A stretch of DNA of 64,000 bases from Phragmites australis (GCF_958298935.1 NC_084922.1:7132501-7196500), one strand, 5' to 3'. Counted from the first letter of the stretch, positions 35,501 to 47,310 are shown. Numbers and translations are program-made. Notes: a model not told the origin generated them from the letters alone.

Positions 35501-38500
35501 CCTAAATAGGAATTCGAGCTCATCACTTTCCATCAAGCAAACCAAGACGTGTTCGTGTGGTAACTATCCGATATACCTGGAGTCCCTAGGGAAGTGATCA
35601 AGCATGAACTAGTTGTTAAGCCTGACCCCAAACCTGTGGTGTAGAAGTAGTGAAGATTTGTGGAGAATAGAAAGCAAGCTATCCAGGAGGAGGTTGACAA
35701 ACACCTTAAGGTGGGTTTTATTCGAGAAGTTCGTTAATCTACATGGCTCACGAATTCCGTCCTTGTCAAGAAAGCTAATGGTAGATGGAGAATGTGCGTT
35801 GACTTCACCGACAAAGCCTATCCAAAAGATCCTTTTTCTCTTCCAAGCATCAACCAAATCGTCGACTCTACAACAGGTTGTACTTGCTTTGTTTTCTAGA
35901 TGCCTATTCGGAGTATCACCAAATTAACATGAGGATAGAGGATGAGGAGAAAACTACTTTTACTATTCCTTTTGGTGTATTTTGCTATGTAAAGATGCCC
36001 TTAGGTTTAAAGAACGCTGGTGCTACTTATCAACGGTGTATTTAAAATTGTCTACAGACCCAAATTGGGCTTAATGTGGAAGCTTATGTTGATGATATTG
36101 TAGTCAAGTCGAGAATCGGGGATGCTTTGATTGATTATCTCAAGGAGACATTCGACAACCTCAGGAAGTATCGTATGATGCTCAATTTGAAGAAGTGCAC
36201 GTTTGGTGTTCCATCCGTCAAGCTTCTCGGCTTCCTGGTGTCGAGTCAAGGCATTGAGGCCAATCCACGCAAAATCGAGGCTCTCGACCAGATGCGATCA
36301 CCTCGAACACTGAAGGAGGTTCAAAAATTAATATGATGCATTTCAGCTCTTAGTCGATTTATTTCTAGGATGGGCAAGCAAGAGATGTCTTTTTCAAGTT
36401 ATTGAAGAAGTAGACCAATTTGAGTGGATGGAAGAAGCAGAGCACACCTTCCAGGACTTAAAAAAATATTTGTTGTCTTTGTTAATTCTTACACAGCCTA
36501 ACTAAAAAGAGAAACTTTTTGTACATTGGAGCTACCCCACACAAGTGGTAAGCACGGTCCTGGTGGTCGAACTGGAATGCCTTGAGAAAAAGTCCAATAT
36601 TCAGAAACCTCTTTACTACGTGAGCGAAGACCTACACGACTCTAAGTTACAATATCCGCAAGTGCAGAAGTTGCTATATGCAGTCTTGATGTCTTTCCGG
36701 AAGCTGTGATACTATTTCCAAGCGTATAGGATCAGCGTCATGACGATGTACCCACTGAAGGATGTCATATGCAATTAGGAGGCCACTGGACAAATCGCGC
36801 AATGGCAGTCGAGCTCAATGAATTTGACGTCAGATATATACCACACATAAGCGTGAAGTCAGGGATGCTAGCAGAATTCATCGCCGAATGGACAAGCATT
36901 GAAGAAACAAGGTCGAGTGTGGTCGACGACCACTGGATGTTTTTTTTAGGGTCGCTCACGCTTCAGGGCTCAGGGGTTGGCATTGTGCTCAAATCTCCAA
37001 CGGGCGATGAACTCATGTACGTTGTTCAATTAGATTTTAAAGCTTCCAATAATATTTCAGAATACGAATGACTGGTAAACATGCTCAGCATAGCTGCATC
37101 ACTTGGAATCAGGCAACTTCTCATGAAAGGGGACTCACAGCTAGTCGTAAACCAAGTTCAAAAAGAGTACCAGTGCTCAGATGACAACATGGTGGCTTAC
37201 TTGAGCGAGGTGTGAAAGCTCGAGGAAAAGTTAGAAGGGCTAGAAGTAACGCACATCAGGAGGGGTGACAACTCTGGTACGGATGAACTTGCTAGACTCG
37301 CTTCTTCCCGAGTTCTGATACCCGTATGAGTCTTCGTTGAGAAACTCATCAAACTATATGTCCCGACAGTTCAACGAACAGATACTGCCCAACTCGACTA
37401 GCGGTCTAGTCCAGTCAGTGAGGCAGAACCCGCAGACATGGATGCTACACTACTTGAACGCGAACCGAATTGGATGACTCCGTACCAAGCCTATCTTAAA
37501 GGTTGAGACATCCCTGATGATGATGCGTCTACATAGAAAATTACTCGTAAGTCCAAGCTCTACACTTTGATAAATGACAAGCTCTACCGAAAGGGGAGTA
37601 CGAAATCTGGATGAAGTTCATCACACATGAAGCCATGGAGGCATGTGTATTAATCATGTGTCTTGCCGCACCTTGGTCGAAAAAGCATTCCGCCAAAGAT
37701 TATATTGGTCTACTACTCTCTAAGATGCTTCCGAGCTGGTCAAAAAGTGCGAGAGCTGCCAATTTTTTGAAAGGCAGACCACTCGACCAGCCCAAACTCT
37801 ACAAGCAATTCCTCTTTCTTAGTCTTTCACCATCTGGGGCTTGGATATCCTAGGACCATTCTCAAGGGTGAAAGGTGGTTATAAATTCCTATTGGTGGCT
37901 ATCGATAAATTCACTAAGTGAATCGAGGTCGAACCCATAGGAAAGATAACCGCATAAGCGGCTAAGAAGTTTGTGAGGAGCATAATTATTCGATTTGGTA
38001 TTCCGCATCGGATAATTACAGATAACGGTAGCTAGTTCAGAAGTGGGACCTTCACTGCGTTATGTGAAGAATCTGGCATCAAAACATGTTTCGCCTCAGT
38101 AGCACACCCACAAAGTAACAATCATTGAATGTGCTAACGGTATAGTTTTGCAGGGCATCAAAACTCGGGTCTTTGACAGGCTAAAGGCTTACTCGAAACG
38201 CTGGGTGAAAGAACTTCCCTCGGTACTATGGGTCGTTCACACTTCGACTAACACGGCCACTGGTGAAACTTCGTTCTTCTTAGTTTCAGAGGCAGTGCTC
38301 CCGACTGATTTGTACTTTGGATCACCGCGAGTGGAAAGTTAGTTGGTGGAGGGGCAAGAGCAGTCACAAGCAAATGACATCAATTTACTCGAGGAGTATC
38401 ACGATCGAGTGTCTACTCGAGCAGCTACGTATCAACAAATGTTGCATAGATACCATAGTCATAAAATCCAGCCCAGGAAACTCGTTGTTGGGGATCTTGT

Positions 38501-38670
38501 CTTGCAAAAGGTGCAGAAATAGACTTAGCACCATAAGTTATCACCTAAGTGGGAAGGACCCTACATAGTAGTCAAAGTTACTCGACCAAGATCAGTACAA
38601 TTATCTACTCCAAATGGTGAGATACTCGAGCACTCATGCAATATCGACCAACTCTGGAAGTTTCATTCTT
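32505..38670 (+). pseudogene. Tat gypsy gag-pol polyprotein, degenerate
   Basis: Gag is clear at 33720-34205 (NEWLQINTMIIRAAG, FIHRFSDRRNMI, IKELFELADKCAK). Protease lies at 34765-35095 (VDMGSSLNLIFAKTLD, with DMG where D-S/T-G or DGG is expected). RT is at 35590-36350, including MPLGLKNAGATYQR and the YVDDIVVKS catalytic box at 36085-36111. The first RNase H follows to about 36780. A second, Tat-specific RNase H is at 36945-37310 (GSGVGIVLKSPTGD, MKGDSQLVVNQV). Integrase remains are at 37800-38340, including ITDNGS-like sequence near 38018 and KELPSVLWVVHTSTNTATGE. Dozens of stop codons and frameshifts exclude function. C-to-T type changes (CAG or CGA to stop, TGG to TAG or TGA) are frequent, as expected from methylated, silenced DNA. 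Confidence 0.85.
35017..35224 (+). repeat. 104-bp tandem duplication in the Tat protease region
   Basis: ATGCTAGGCAAGTTCATGG at 35017 and ATGCTGGGCAAGTTTATGG at 35121 start two diverged copies. Each encodes the LMLGKFMA...YAYQTLKI...PKGVIT stretch. Confidence 0.85.
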
Positions 38671-39091
38671 AAATAGGTAAACTACAACTCTTGCAAACAT
38701 TGCGGTTTCTACTTCCCCTTGAACGAGTCAAGGAACTGTCTATACTCATCCCTCGGACGATAGCTGATCGCGTCGGGGATTGGACGTTGGCTAGTGTAAG
38801 GGCTAGGGAGAGTGGCCGAGGCGAACCCTATCGGAGCTGTTGACCAGTGCTGATGATACCGAGTGGTCCTTTGCAGGATACCGAGTTGTCGATGGAGAAG
38901 ACAACCGTACTCTCTCTACCACCGAAGATCGGGGGCTTCATCACCGAAGACCTTGTTGGTTACCTGGTCGATGATTTCATCCAGATCACCACCATCTTCA
39001 TCTCCCTCCTGCATGACTCGGTCGCCGGCTCTTGTGTCAATCATTTTGCGGCGTCCACTTCAAGGAGATACCAGAGGTGGCATGTGAAGGG

Positions 39092-39271
39092 TCAGAGACC
39101 TCTGACGGATGTTCTGTTCTTTCTCCTCTTAGGTCTCTCAATCGATTCCTCCTCATCGAAAGAAACAATGATGATTCCCGGAGGAACCATGGCGATGGGC
39201 CTTGGGGTGAGAGATTCTATCTCTTCACTTTTTGGACCGAGCTTGGGAGACGACTGTGAAGTGGAGGCCAT
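39092..39271 (-). pseudogene. Antisense ORF of the Tat element, truncated
   Basis: On the strand opposite to gag-pol, downstream of integrase, an ORF starts MASTSQSSPKLGPKSEEIES and runs 59 residues to a stop. It includes a Pro/Ile/Val-rich segment and an acidic patch (FDEEESIERPKRRKN). Acidic, in-phase-looking sequence continues further left in other frames (GDEDGGDLDEIIDQ near 38970), so the original was longer and is now broken. Tat elements are known to carry an antisense gene at this place; its function is not established. A consensus TATA box lies about 85 bases upstream. Confidence 0.6.
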
Positions 39272-39353
39272 GGCTTTAAGCTCTACGAGTTCTACTAGGC
39301 GTATAGGGAGAAAGGAGGAAAACAAGGGGGAAAACAAATGGTCTCAAGTCCCC

Positions 39354-39363
39354 TCTATTTATA
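39354..39363 (-). promoter_or_regulatory. TATA box for the antisense ORF of the Tat element
   Basis: Read on the minus strand this is CTATAAATAG in the context CACCTCTATAAATAGAGGGG. A start near 39325 would give a leader of about 50 bases before the ATG at 39271. It is palindrome-flanked (CCTCTAT/ATAGAGG), so the plus strand also reads CTATTTATAG. Confidence 0.55.
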
Positions 39364-39784
39364 GAGGTGGGAACGGGTCTCAGTGTACACATGGAGCCAT
39401 CAAGATCCGATATAGCTAGGCGTGATAATGAGGCAGCCTAGGTCACGTAGCGCGTCTAGCGAAAGTTGACACATCGATGCGGTATTATGACCTGTCTAAT
39501 CTCTGTAAAGAGGAGCACACAGTCGTGATTATGCGTCAAATCAACGGTTGCGGTGAAAACGTGCACGAGAGGGAATGGGTTTTTAAGGCTCACCTACCTA
39601 CCTATTTGAATTTACTCGATGATCGTGGAATAGTCACCACCATAAGCTTGGAGGCTAGTGCTCTCGAGAGTGTGGTCAAGAGTAATGTGTTGATTCTTAC
39701 GCTCTTTTTTCTGTCTTGATTATCATATCGACTAGAAAGCCGAGGGCTACATAGCACATTTTTTGATGGTTATGCTCTACTCTC

Positions 39785-40085
39785 CATTTGATTCATTCAT
39801 CGAATAGAGAGCCATCTTGTCGAGGGTGCCATGCAGAAAGGCATTCTTGACGTTGAGTTGATGTATCGTCCACAAGTGAGAAGTCGCGATAGGATGACAT
39901 GAATTGTGGACAGTTTGACTACCAAATTGAAAGTGTCATTCAAGTCCACACATGGCTCCTGGGAGTAGCCACGAACAACCCACGAGCTTTGTGGCAAGCA
40001 AGTGTTCCATCGGAATGAAATTTATGCTTGGAAATACACTTGGCAGACACAATTTTGCACCGCGAGGTTGTAATACTTGAAAATT
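39785..40085 (-). pseudogene. Ty1/copia reverse transcriptase fragment
   Basis: The minus strand reads PRGAKIVSAKCISKHKF, then HSDGTLACHKARWVVRGYSQ, then DTFNLVVKLSTIHVILS. After a frameshift near 39880 comes WTIHQLNVKNAFLHGTLD. This is the first third of a copia RT domain of a different family from the element at 1-4.9 kb. It is truncated at both ends. Confidence 0.8.
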
Positions 40086-41249
40086 TGCTACGTTAAAAGT
40101 TGATCGCGAGACCCACTAGAGGTGCAAACTTTGACATTTTGAATCGTTGCTCGAATGGATGATTGGAGACCGTGGATGCATAGATCTCATCGAGATGATT
40201 CCGTTTTGCTATCAAATGTCCCATCTAGACTCTCGGTGAAGTTGTAGCGAGCTCAATAAATCTAGGCTGTTGGATGAGAAAAAAATAAAAGAAAGAAAGA
40301 TAAAATTAGGGGGATCGGTCCTTAACCTGATCCCACCTATTTGCTCGATGCTGCTCCCAACCGTCCTCCCTAACCCTAGATATAGCCGCCTCCATCTCAG
40401 TCATCGTCATCCGGCCATCGTCCAGCCGTCACCGTCCGACCGCTATCTCTACACCCAGCCACCGCCTCCCTAGGCTGTCGCAGTATCGCCCTGGCCACTC
40501 GCCAACCGCCGCTACCATGACCACCACCATCGGCCGCTGTTCGCTTGGCCGCCATCACCATCATCGTCGTCTGTCATCGCTAGTCTGGCCTTGCCATCAT
40601 GCCGCCATGGCCCGCTCGGCCTTGTCGCTAGCCAGAGCGCTGCCTGTACACCGCCAACCGGTGTGGGCAGGTGGGGGCATGAGGGGGTAGAGAGGAGGGG
40701 TGTCAGCCTAAGGCAGAGGAGTCGACTGACTAGGAGAGAAATGAAAGAAGAAAAGAAAAGAAAGAAGAAAGAAGAAGAAGAAGGAAGAAGAAAATAAGAG
40801 GGGAAAAGAAAAGAAGGAAAAAGGAGGAGCTTTTGCGGGAAATCGCCGAATCCGTCGTCGATTCAAGTTCCTCGTCACGAAGATGACTTCTAATTAGTCC
40901 TTATATGATTGTGCATACTTGGGAAAGGGCGTTTTCAATGTCGTTTTAGTGTTCTATGATCCGCCTAGCATGCAACAATATAATTCTGATGTTTGAGTTC
41001 CAATCGTTGTCAAACACGACCATAAGCTTAAAATGAAGGTTGTAGGTCTGATCATTATCTTTCGATGGTGCTAGCCTTGTTTGTGTTGGATGAGTGGTTT
41101 AGGAGTATTTGTTAAATCGATGATGTCATCAGTCGAAAGTTAGTTCGCGTGGTGTTTTGTTTTTTGGTTCTTTGGACCTTGACCTATCTAGAGTAGGATC
41201 TCGCCCTTTGTCACGGTAGTCAAGCAGTAGAAGTTTCTTCGTCGTTTAG
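40086..41249. other. Unassigned repeat-like sequence
   Basis: No protein family recognised. 40360-40640 is GC-rich with CCGCC/CATC words and short spurious ORFs. 40743-40829 is an almost pure purine tract. Confidence 0.4.
40743..40829. repeat. Long polypurine tract
   Basis: Fifty-two consecutive purines (40743-40794), one T, then 34 more purines (40796-40829), made of GAA, GAAA and GGAA words. Such tracts can form triplex or other non-B structures. Confidence 0.9.
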
Positions 41250-44200
41250 TGTCACGTCCCAAAATGCTAATCACGTGATTAAGCATTCATAAGCATCATG
41301 ACATTATAATTTGAGTTTAAACATATTTCAAAAGTACTTAGAGGTAGTTTAGAGCCTTTTAGGAAAATCCTAAATGCCTTGGAGATGAAGAAAAATAGAA
41401 AAGAGGAATAGAATCAAGTTTTCAGCACAAGATCGCTCTCTCGGTCTGACTGGGGCTCCCCGCAATCTGACCATTAGAGGGAAGCCACGTAGGCTTGCCA
41501 CTTGGGCTTCCCGCGGTCTGATCGACCCATCCCATGATCTGACTGTCATAGCACAAATGCTTCACTTAAGGAAATCGGCCAACTCTCTCTCTCTCTCTCT
41601 CACACACACTCACTCACTCACTCTCACTCCTTCACCCACACCAAGAGAGAGGGAGAGACCACCTCAATGTCCAAGATGACCGGAGATCGACGGAGGGGAC
41701 TTCCTCGAGCTCATCCCCTTTAACCTCGTTGTCAGTGAAGTTTCCACACGAGTTTATCCACCTCAAGCCTTACACCACCCTGGAGCCCGATTTCCAAATC
41801 AGAGCTTCCCCAGAGTGATCCTCTCCAATAGAAAACTTCCCTACACTAAGGTGAGGCGTACCCTACCATTTTCCCGTCATTCTCAAGCTCTAATCGATCC
41901 CCATTCCATTTAGACCCAAGCTTAACCCTAGCCTAGGGCTTATCCATGGGGTATCATGAGTTTAGCTCTGTGAATGTTGTCCAAATCACTTTAGAAGCAC
42001 TCCACTAGTCCCATAGAGTATTTTGGTACCCTTCGTAGTCGAAGATTTCACCGGTGCCTTTGGCGGCGGCCTTGCAAAGTGGCGATGGCAGGGTCTCACG
42101 GTCAGACCGCCACTAGGGCCGATCTGATCGCCGACATACCATCGTTCTGACCGCCAAGGATCAAACTTTCTACAGACCGACGGTCAGACCGCCACCTCCA
42201 CGTCGGTCTGACCGCCAGCCCTTCAAGGCTATATGTACTTAGGTACTTTGTCTGGGGTTTCAAACTTTGAAACCTTAATTATTTGGTGGTTTTTTGCAAA
42301 GGTTTTCAAAACACAACACTATTAATTTTCAAGCATGCATCATATGCACACTTTTCCATCGTTTGATTATTTTTGCAATGCATTCTTGATTCGTTTAGAT
42401 AGTGTTATGCCGACGGTTCAAGCGAGTGAAAGAAAGCGAGTGAAAGCATCGCCGAGCTACCTGAGTTATGTGAGTGTTATGCCAGGAGTATCAGGCAACC
42501 GCCAAAGCAGTAAGACAAGCATCTAAGTATACTCAACATACTACTTTGGATCTTATATTGTATAACTTCATAAATTACATTTTATGTATGCTTGCATGAG
42601 TAGTGAGTCAATTGTCGGATTTTTGTGGGTAGAACCTATATTAATGAATTGCAATACTTCTACCTTAAGTTGTTGATGATCCATATCTTTGTAGTCTGGA
42701 TAACATTGTTGATGTCTAACTTAAGAGTTATTCAAAATGCTTAGCAATGCATATGTCCTCGGTAGAAGTCGAGCAATGGTTCAACCGTTGTTCGCGAGCT
42801 TAGGGATTACTTATTGTTTACAAACACAATGACACTGATGTGGGTTGTATGAGATGTGAGGATGATGCGAGATGTGGACGGTGCTAGGGGTAGATCGGGA
42901 GAGGAGCCCAGATATCATAGATTGCTTGCATCGTTTAAGCACCGTTTGTCGGTGCCGTTAGTTTTAGCACTTTCCATACAACCATATATTCAAATAATAG
43001 GTGAATGAACTGAGTATCATACGCCGTGCTGACGCTTGCCTTGTGGCCGTATGACGCGTAAGAAAAATAAAGGAGAAGCAAGGTGACGGGAAGCCGGAGG
43101 TGTTCGGGACATGCTCACGATAACCTCGGTGCCATAGGGGTATGTGCAAGTGGGTAGTTCTGGGTATGAGAAAGGTTGTCTCAGGGGTCAAGAGGATAGA
43201 CCCAGGTCGTGTGGACAAAGTTGTACCCCCTGCTGGGTTTAAGAATAATTCGAATTGCTGTGCTCTCAGTCATGAGCATGCTTCTATCCATCCGCATCGG
43301 TCGTAGAGTCGCGAATGTGGGATGTTATGGTATGGCATGTTGGGTTATGGGTGAGCTGATTTTATTTACAGATATGCTTATTATGGTTCCAATTACATAT
43401 GTTCTTGTGGTGATTATGGAATAGAATGGTACATGTGGTTATGTATAGATGCTCACATGTGTATATCAAATTGCATTTCGCTTATGAAAGTTACTTAACC
43501 CTTACTAATACATCAATGCATTCTCCTTGGAGTCAGGCTATTATATGTACCCATTATGGATTAAATCTTGCAAGTACCTTCGCACTCACACTGCTCTTTC
43601 ATGTTCTACAGGTAAGTAGGAGCTCATGTTTGGCTACTTCACGTCCGCCAATGTAGGTGGAGGGAATGAGTAGTGCAAACTACTCGTGTGGTGAGGCTTT
43701 TGGGTGGAGCCTAAAGGCATATGGCTTTACCTAACTTTTGTTAGTTCATAGATGTTAATCTTTCGCTGAGTAGTTTCTAGTTTTGGTTAGGAGGTGACCT
43801 GTTTTTCATCATCCTAGCTTTCTTTTGATGTAAATTATCGTAAATGGTTGATTGATTAAGAACTTGTAATATAACTTAATTACTCATTCTTTCTTAAGCT
43901 TTCTTGTAATGCTATATGTTAGAATGATATTGTTCCGATTTTAGGCACAAAACACGTGCCAAGACTACCAAAATGATATTCTAGTTAATCATTATGGTTA
44001 TGATTAAGCAAATGATTGTCCTGGTGATTAATTGTAATACTATCTGGATGGTTCCTCTCAGCGTGATGTATTTAATTGGAATATAATGCCATAGTATTTA
44101 CGTTGTCTGTGGAGGGGTAAAGGTGAGGAAGAGCATGACATATGCACACATATGCATTCATATGAATGTCTCTACTTTGTTTGCTTTGATATCATCCTTA

Positions 44201-44640
44201 TGTTGCAATGAAGTCTTTAATATTGTTTTGGTTGATACTACTATAGTGAAACATAGCTAGTGGATGGTAGCATGTGGTCATTGTTGTATTGTCAAACTTA
44301 ATCATGTTTTTCAGATATTGTTAACCTATTCAGTTTATTATCATTGTTAAAGATGAATGTCTAATCATCTGTAACTCAATAGTTTGTTAAAATAATTCAC
44401 TTGTTGAGATTTTCGAACCTCGCCTTTGCTACCTTTCCAATTACCTTGAGGTGTTGGCGATCATGCGGGATGGGTAGCTAAGCGTCATTTGCACTTTCAC
44501 TTTTATCTTTTGATTAAACTTGTTATGTTGTCAGTAGTTGGTTCTTAGCCTCATGATGTAAGTTTGATCTATTATGGTTTGAATTTATGAATGAGCTTTT
44601 TTCCTTTTGCTATGATGTTCATTACTGCTAGTGTGATGTT
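41250..44640. repeat. LTR-like long repeat, right end unresolved
   Basis: It begins TGTCACGTCCCAAAATGC, a typical start of the long LTRs of grass gypsy elements. It contains no coding sequence over more than 3 kb. Arrays of CGGTCAGACCG/CGGTCTGACCG-type palindromes occur at 41440-41540 and 42095-42215. A matching GGGACGTGACA end and a target duplication of the preceding TTTAG were not found, so the right limit is uncertain. Confidence 0.5.
41581..41634. repeat. CT/CA simple repeat
   Basis: (CT)10 runs into CACACACA and then (CACT)n-like units. Confidence 0.85.
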
Positions 44641-44739
44641 ATATATAGCTGTCTATGTGATGAGTGGTCAGTTCTACCTCTTTTTGTAGGTGAGGTGTTG
44701 CCAAATTTTTTTTTGAGGTTCGACGGTCTTGTAGGTTGG

Positions 44740-45110
44740 TTTGGTGGCACTCTGTGCTTGTAGTGGTCCCCGGGGTGTTACAAAGATTGTGGGAAAATCT
44801 TCTAAGTGGAGTTGTTGACAAGCGTCTAGAATTCGTTGGCCATCACAATACGCTAATTGGTGTCGACGAGCGCACTCTGATAATTAGAGGAAATGGGAGA
44901 TATGGAGATGTGTGTCGCGGACAGGTTGAGGTGATTGATGGGCTTGACAATTCCAGAAGCACCATGAGTCACCATAGGGGGGGTGTTCCACACCTGTAGG
45001 GCGTGACACCAGGGCAGCAATAGCTGGTTGTGTTGCAAGAGGCACACCATGAGGTGGGGTCTAGTCGTAGGCGCTTGGCTTGGCGATGTAGGAGCGAGCA
45101 CACCCACAAC
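44740..45110 (-). pseudogene. Ty1/copia fragment, integrase-RT linker
   Basis: The minus strand gives a Pro/Ser/Thr-rich linker (APTSPSQAPTTRPH), then MVTHGASGIVKPINHLNLSA, then SPISSNYQSALVDTN, and RIVMANEF, TLVNNST after stops. This is the conserved entry to copia RT (normally ALADPNW...LLNNNTW). It stops in a run resembling the LVPRPPG motif near 44775. It may belong to the same family as 39785-40085, which starts at that very motif. Confidence 0.65.
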
Positions 45111-45280
45111 AGGGCCGATGAGGACTGTGTGTGGAGTCGCATACTAGAGGCCCGTCCCAGGTGGCTCAGGCGCGTCATGTGTGAGGCATACGTGAGCCCC
45201 TCCTGGCCGTGCGCGCTAGCGACGAGGCGCGAACCAGCCCTTCTTGGCGTGCGTTGCGAGGGGGCGATCCCCTCGTGGAC

Positions 45281-45420
45281 GTAGGGCTGAAAATGGTGCG
45301 AGAATTCATTCATGTTTTAATAACCGGCAATCATGTGTTTGTTTTTGTTCCTGATTTTTTTGTTTCCATCCGATTGAGAAAATATGAAAATGAAAATGGT
45401 TAGTGGTTTTCCCAATGTTA
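45281..45420. mobile_element. Possible hAT (Ac/Ds-like) remnant
   Basis: TAGGGCTGAAAATGG at 45281-45295 is one base off the Ac/Ds-type terminal TAGGGATGAAAA. GAAAATATGAAAATGAAAATGG follows near 45376 in hAT-like style. Similar sequence (GCG(T/C)GTTGCGAGGG) flanks both sides, at 45249 and 45428. The opposite terminal repeat was not found. Confidence 0.3.
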
Positions 45421-45550
45421 CCTGGACGCGTGTTGCGAGGGCACCAACCCCACCTGGTATGTTGGGTCCAAAATTGGCAAAGAAAGGACCCTGCCTGTTG
45501 CCTCGTTAGACACGTCATCCATTCCTCACGATTTACATAGACGGTCAGAG

Positions 45551-46284
45551 GTGCGCTGCACACCTCTCGACCGTTGCCACAGGAAGCAAAGCAGCGAACG
45601 AACCAACCACATCATCCGGTCGCTGTCGTCGCCATCTGGGCCGCCGACGTGGTCGGTGGCCGTGAGCCTGAGGCACTACGGCGGGCTAGAGATTCGTGCC
45701 ACCGCGGAGAACGTGCTCCCGGGGTGGGGCCACAGCGAGAAGCGCCTGTCCCTGCTCCTCCTCGCCGTCACCTCCCAATGCGGCACCCATCGTCCTCCTC
45801 CGGCAGCGCCCAGCGAGACCCGGAAACCCTGCAAGGTCCTCCATTTCCTACAAAGCAAGTGGGCACGGTGTCGCGGGTCACTTCCCTCTAGCGACACAAG
45901 AAGCCACCGTGCTAGGCGCCCGGGCTCCAGCAATCCCACGTCGGTTGCTTTGGGTAGGTTAATGTCCATGATCGATCACACCATTGTTGTATCAAATCCA
46001 ACCGATTTCTTGGCCTAACACTTCAATGCTTGGCTTCTTGCTTGCCTGCGTCTGTGTTGGCTGCAACAGAATTGAGCATGGCCGAGGCCCGTCCAGTGTT
46101 ACAAGGCGTGGGAACTGACAGAGCCGACGGTGCTGCGGTTCATCGTCTCGTCATCTTTGTCGTCGCCGTCGCTGCCATCATGGTGACAAGATTCTTTGAG
46201 CTCTTAGAGCCACCATCTCTCAACAAGTATAAGTGCCTGCTCCAGTTGCCCAAGCAGAGGCTGCAGTGGCTCTTCAGCAAGTAG
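45551..46284 (+). other. GC-rich ORF region, coding status unclear
   Basis: An ORF of 155 residues (45551-46018) and a shorter one (46030-46284) lie next to one another on the plus strand in a GC-rich island. Overlapping frames on both strands are also open, as is usual in GC-rich DNA. I recognise no domain. It could be a decayed gene fragment, captured exons or chance. Confidence 0.25.
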
Positions 46285-47310
46285 AATTTTACTGGGTTGT
46301 TTCCATCACCATTTCACCCAGATCAGTGGAATCCAAGTGGCTACTGGGTAGGAAGTGTTTGTGCTAACACGAGTGACGGAGCTTGGACCGAAATTCAGAG
46401 AAGGCCCATGAAGCTAAATGGGTTCTAATTAGGCCGTAGAGAGACTGAATCAATGAAATATTAGAGATTAGACCTAAAATACACTACAAAATATAGAAAA
46501 CTTGTTGGGCCAGAGGGGTCACGGCCCACCCTGGCCACAACAATGCTCTGCCGCTGCTGACATGCACACTAGGTCAATTCATGTTCAGATTACTGTATAA
46601 ATGATAGGGGGGTTAACGTGTCCTTCGAAGATCATGGAGAACATTCGGGGTTACAGAGTAGTGGTACTAATTTATGGTTTTTGCAATACTTATTCAATGA
46701 CTTTTACATATAGGTCAGTTACTCAGTTTGCCTGTTTGAGTATTATACTGCTAAAGTTCAGAGTACAAGGACCTGGTACATTTTGGTTGCACAATCAGAT
46801 GGCTTTCAATCCTGCAGCTTTGGAGAACTGAACTTAATTTTCAGAAATATAATAGGTTTGCACCGCGTTCTCAGAAAAAAAGGGTTATCATTCAGATAAC
46901 TCTTTCCAGAATCACTAACAACAAAGAAGTTACTATCCAGACTTCCAGACGGTCTACAGTAACACGAGCTTACGGTGAAAACCATCAGTACAAAACCAAT
47001 GGAGGGAAAAAAAACATTGATCTTCTGGAACAGATAATGCCAAAGAGTGAGGTGCACTTCAGAAATGAGCATATAGACATTGGGGATCTGATTACGTTGG
47101 TAGGTGCGTGCTTAGCTCATGCATTTAAACGGGCTTCAAATGATTGCAGATAAAATGCCCCACATTGCCCTTTCCTCTCCTGAGAATCACAGCTTGAAAC
47201 AGGTAACATCGATGAATGTTAAATACTCTTCATAAACTCTGATTTCATGATTCACACTCAAGTCACTCGAACACAAGAAGACTGAATTCATATTCATGCT
47301 GTTTACCTGT
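46285..47310. other. Intergenic and 3' UTR of the neighbouring gene
   Basis: No gene recognised at 46285-46850. The part from about 46850 to 47310 is probably the 3' UTR of the minus-strand gene ending at 47311, with a possible spliced 3' UTR (CAG|gtaaac donor near 47306). Confidence 0.35.

Larger units (their letters stand above)
31890..39770 (+). mobile_element. Degenerate Tat-lineage Ty3/gypsy retrotransposon
   Basis: Order read from the sequence: 5' LTR, primer-binding site (TTGGCGCGCTAGGTAGGGG), gag, protease, RT, RNase H, a second RNase H, integrase, and an antisense ORF, ending near CCGAGGGCTACATAG. The 3' LTR is missing and copia sequence follows on the other strand. The duplicated RNase H and the antisense ORF downstream of integrase are marks of the Tat lineage (RIRE2, Grande and Retand type). 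Confidence 0.8.

Noticed and set aside
41581..41634. Possible CRISPR-like or satellite array
   Set aside because: It is a simple CT/CA microsatellite; there are no spaced identical repeats anywhere in the window that would suggest a CRISPR array, and this is a plant genome.
41250..44782. A complete 3.5-kb LTR ending GGTGTTACA at 44782
   Set aside because: No matching target duplication, and the supposed end lies in sequence that reads as the copia LVPRPPG region on the minus strand.
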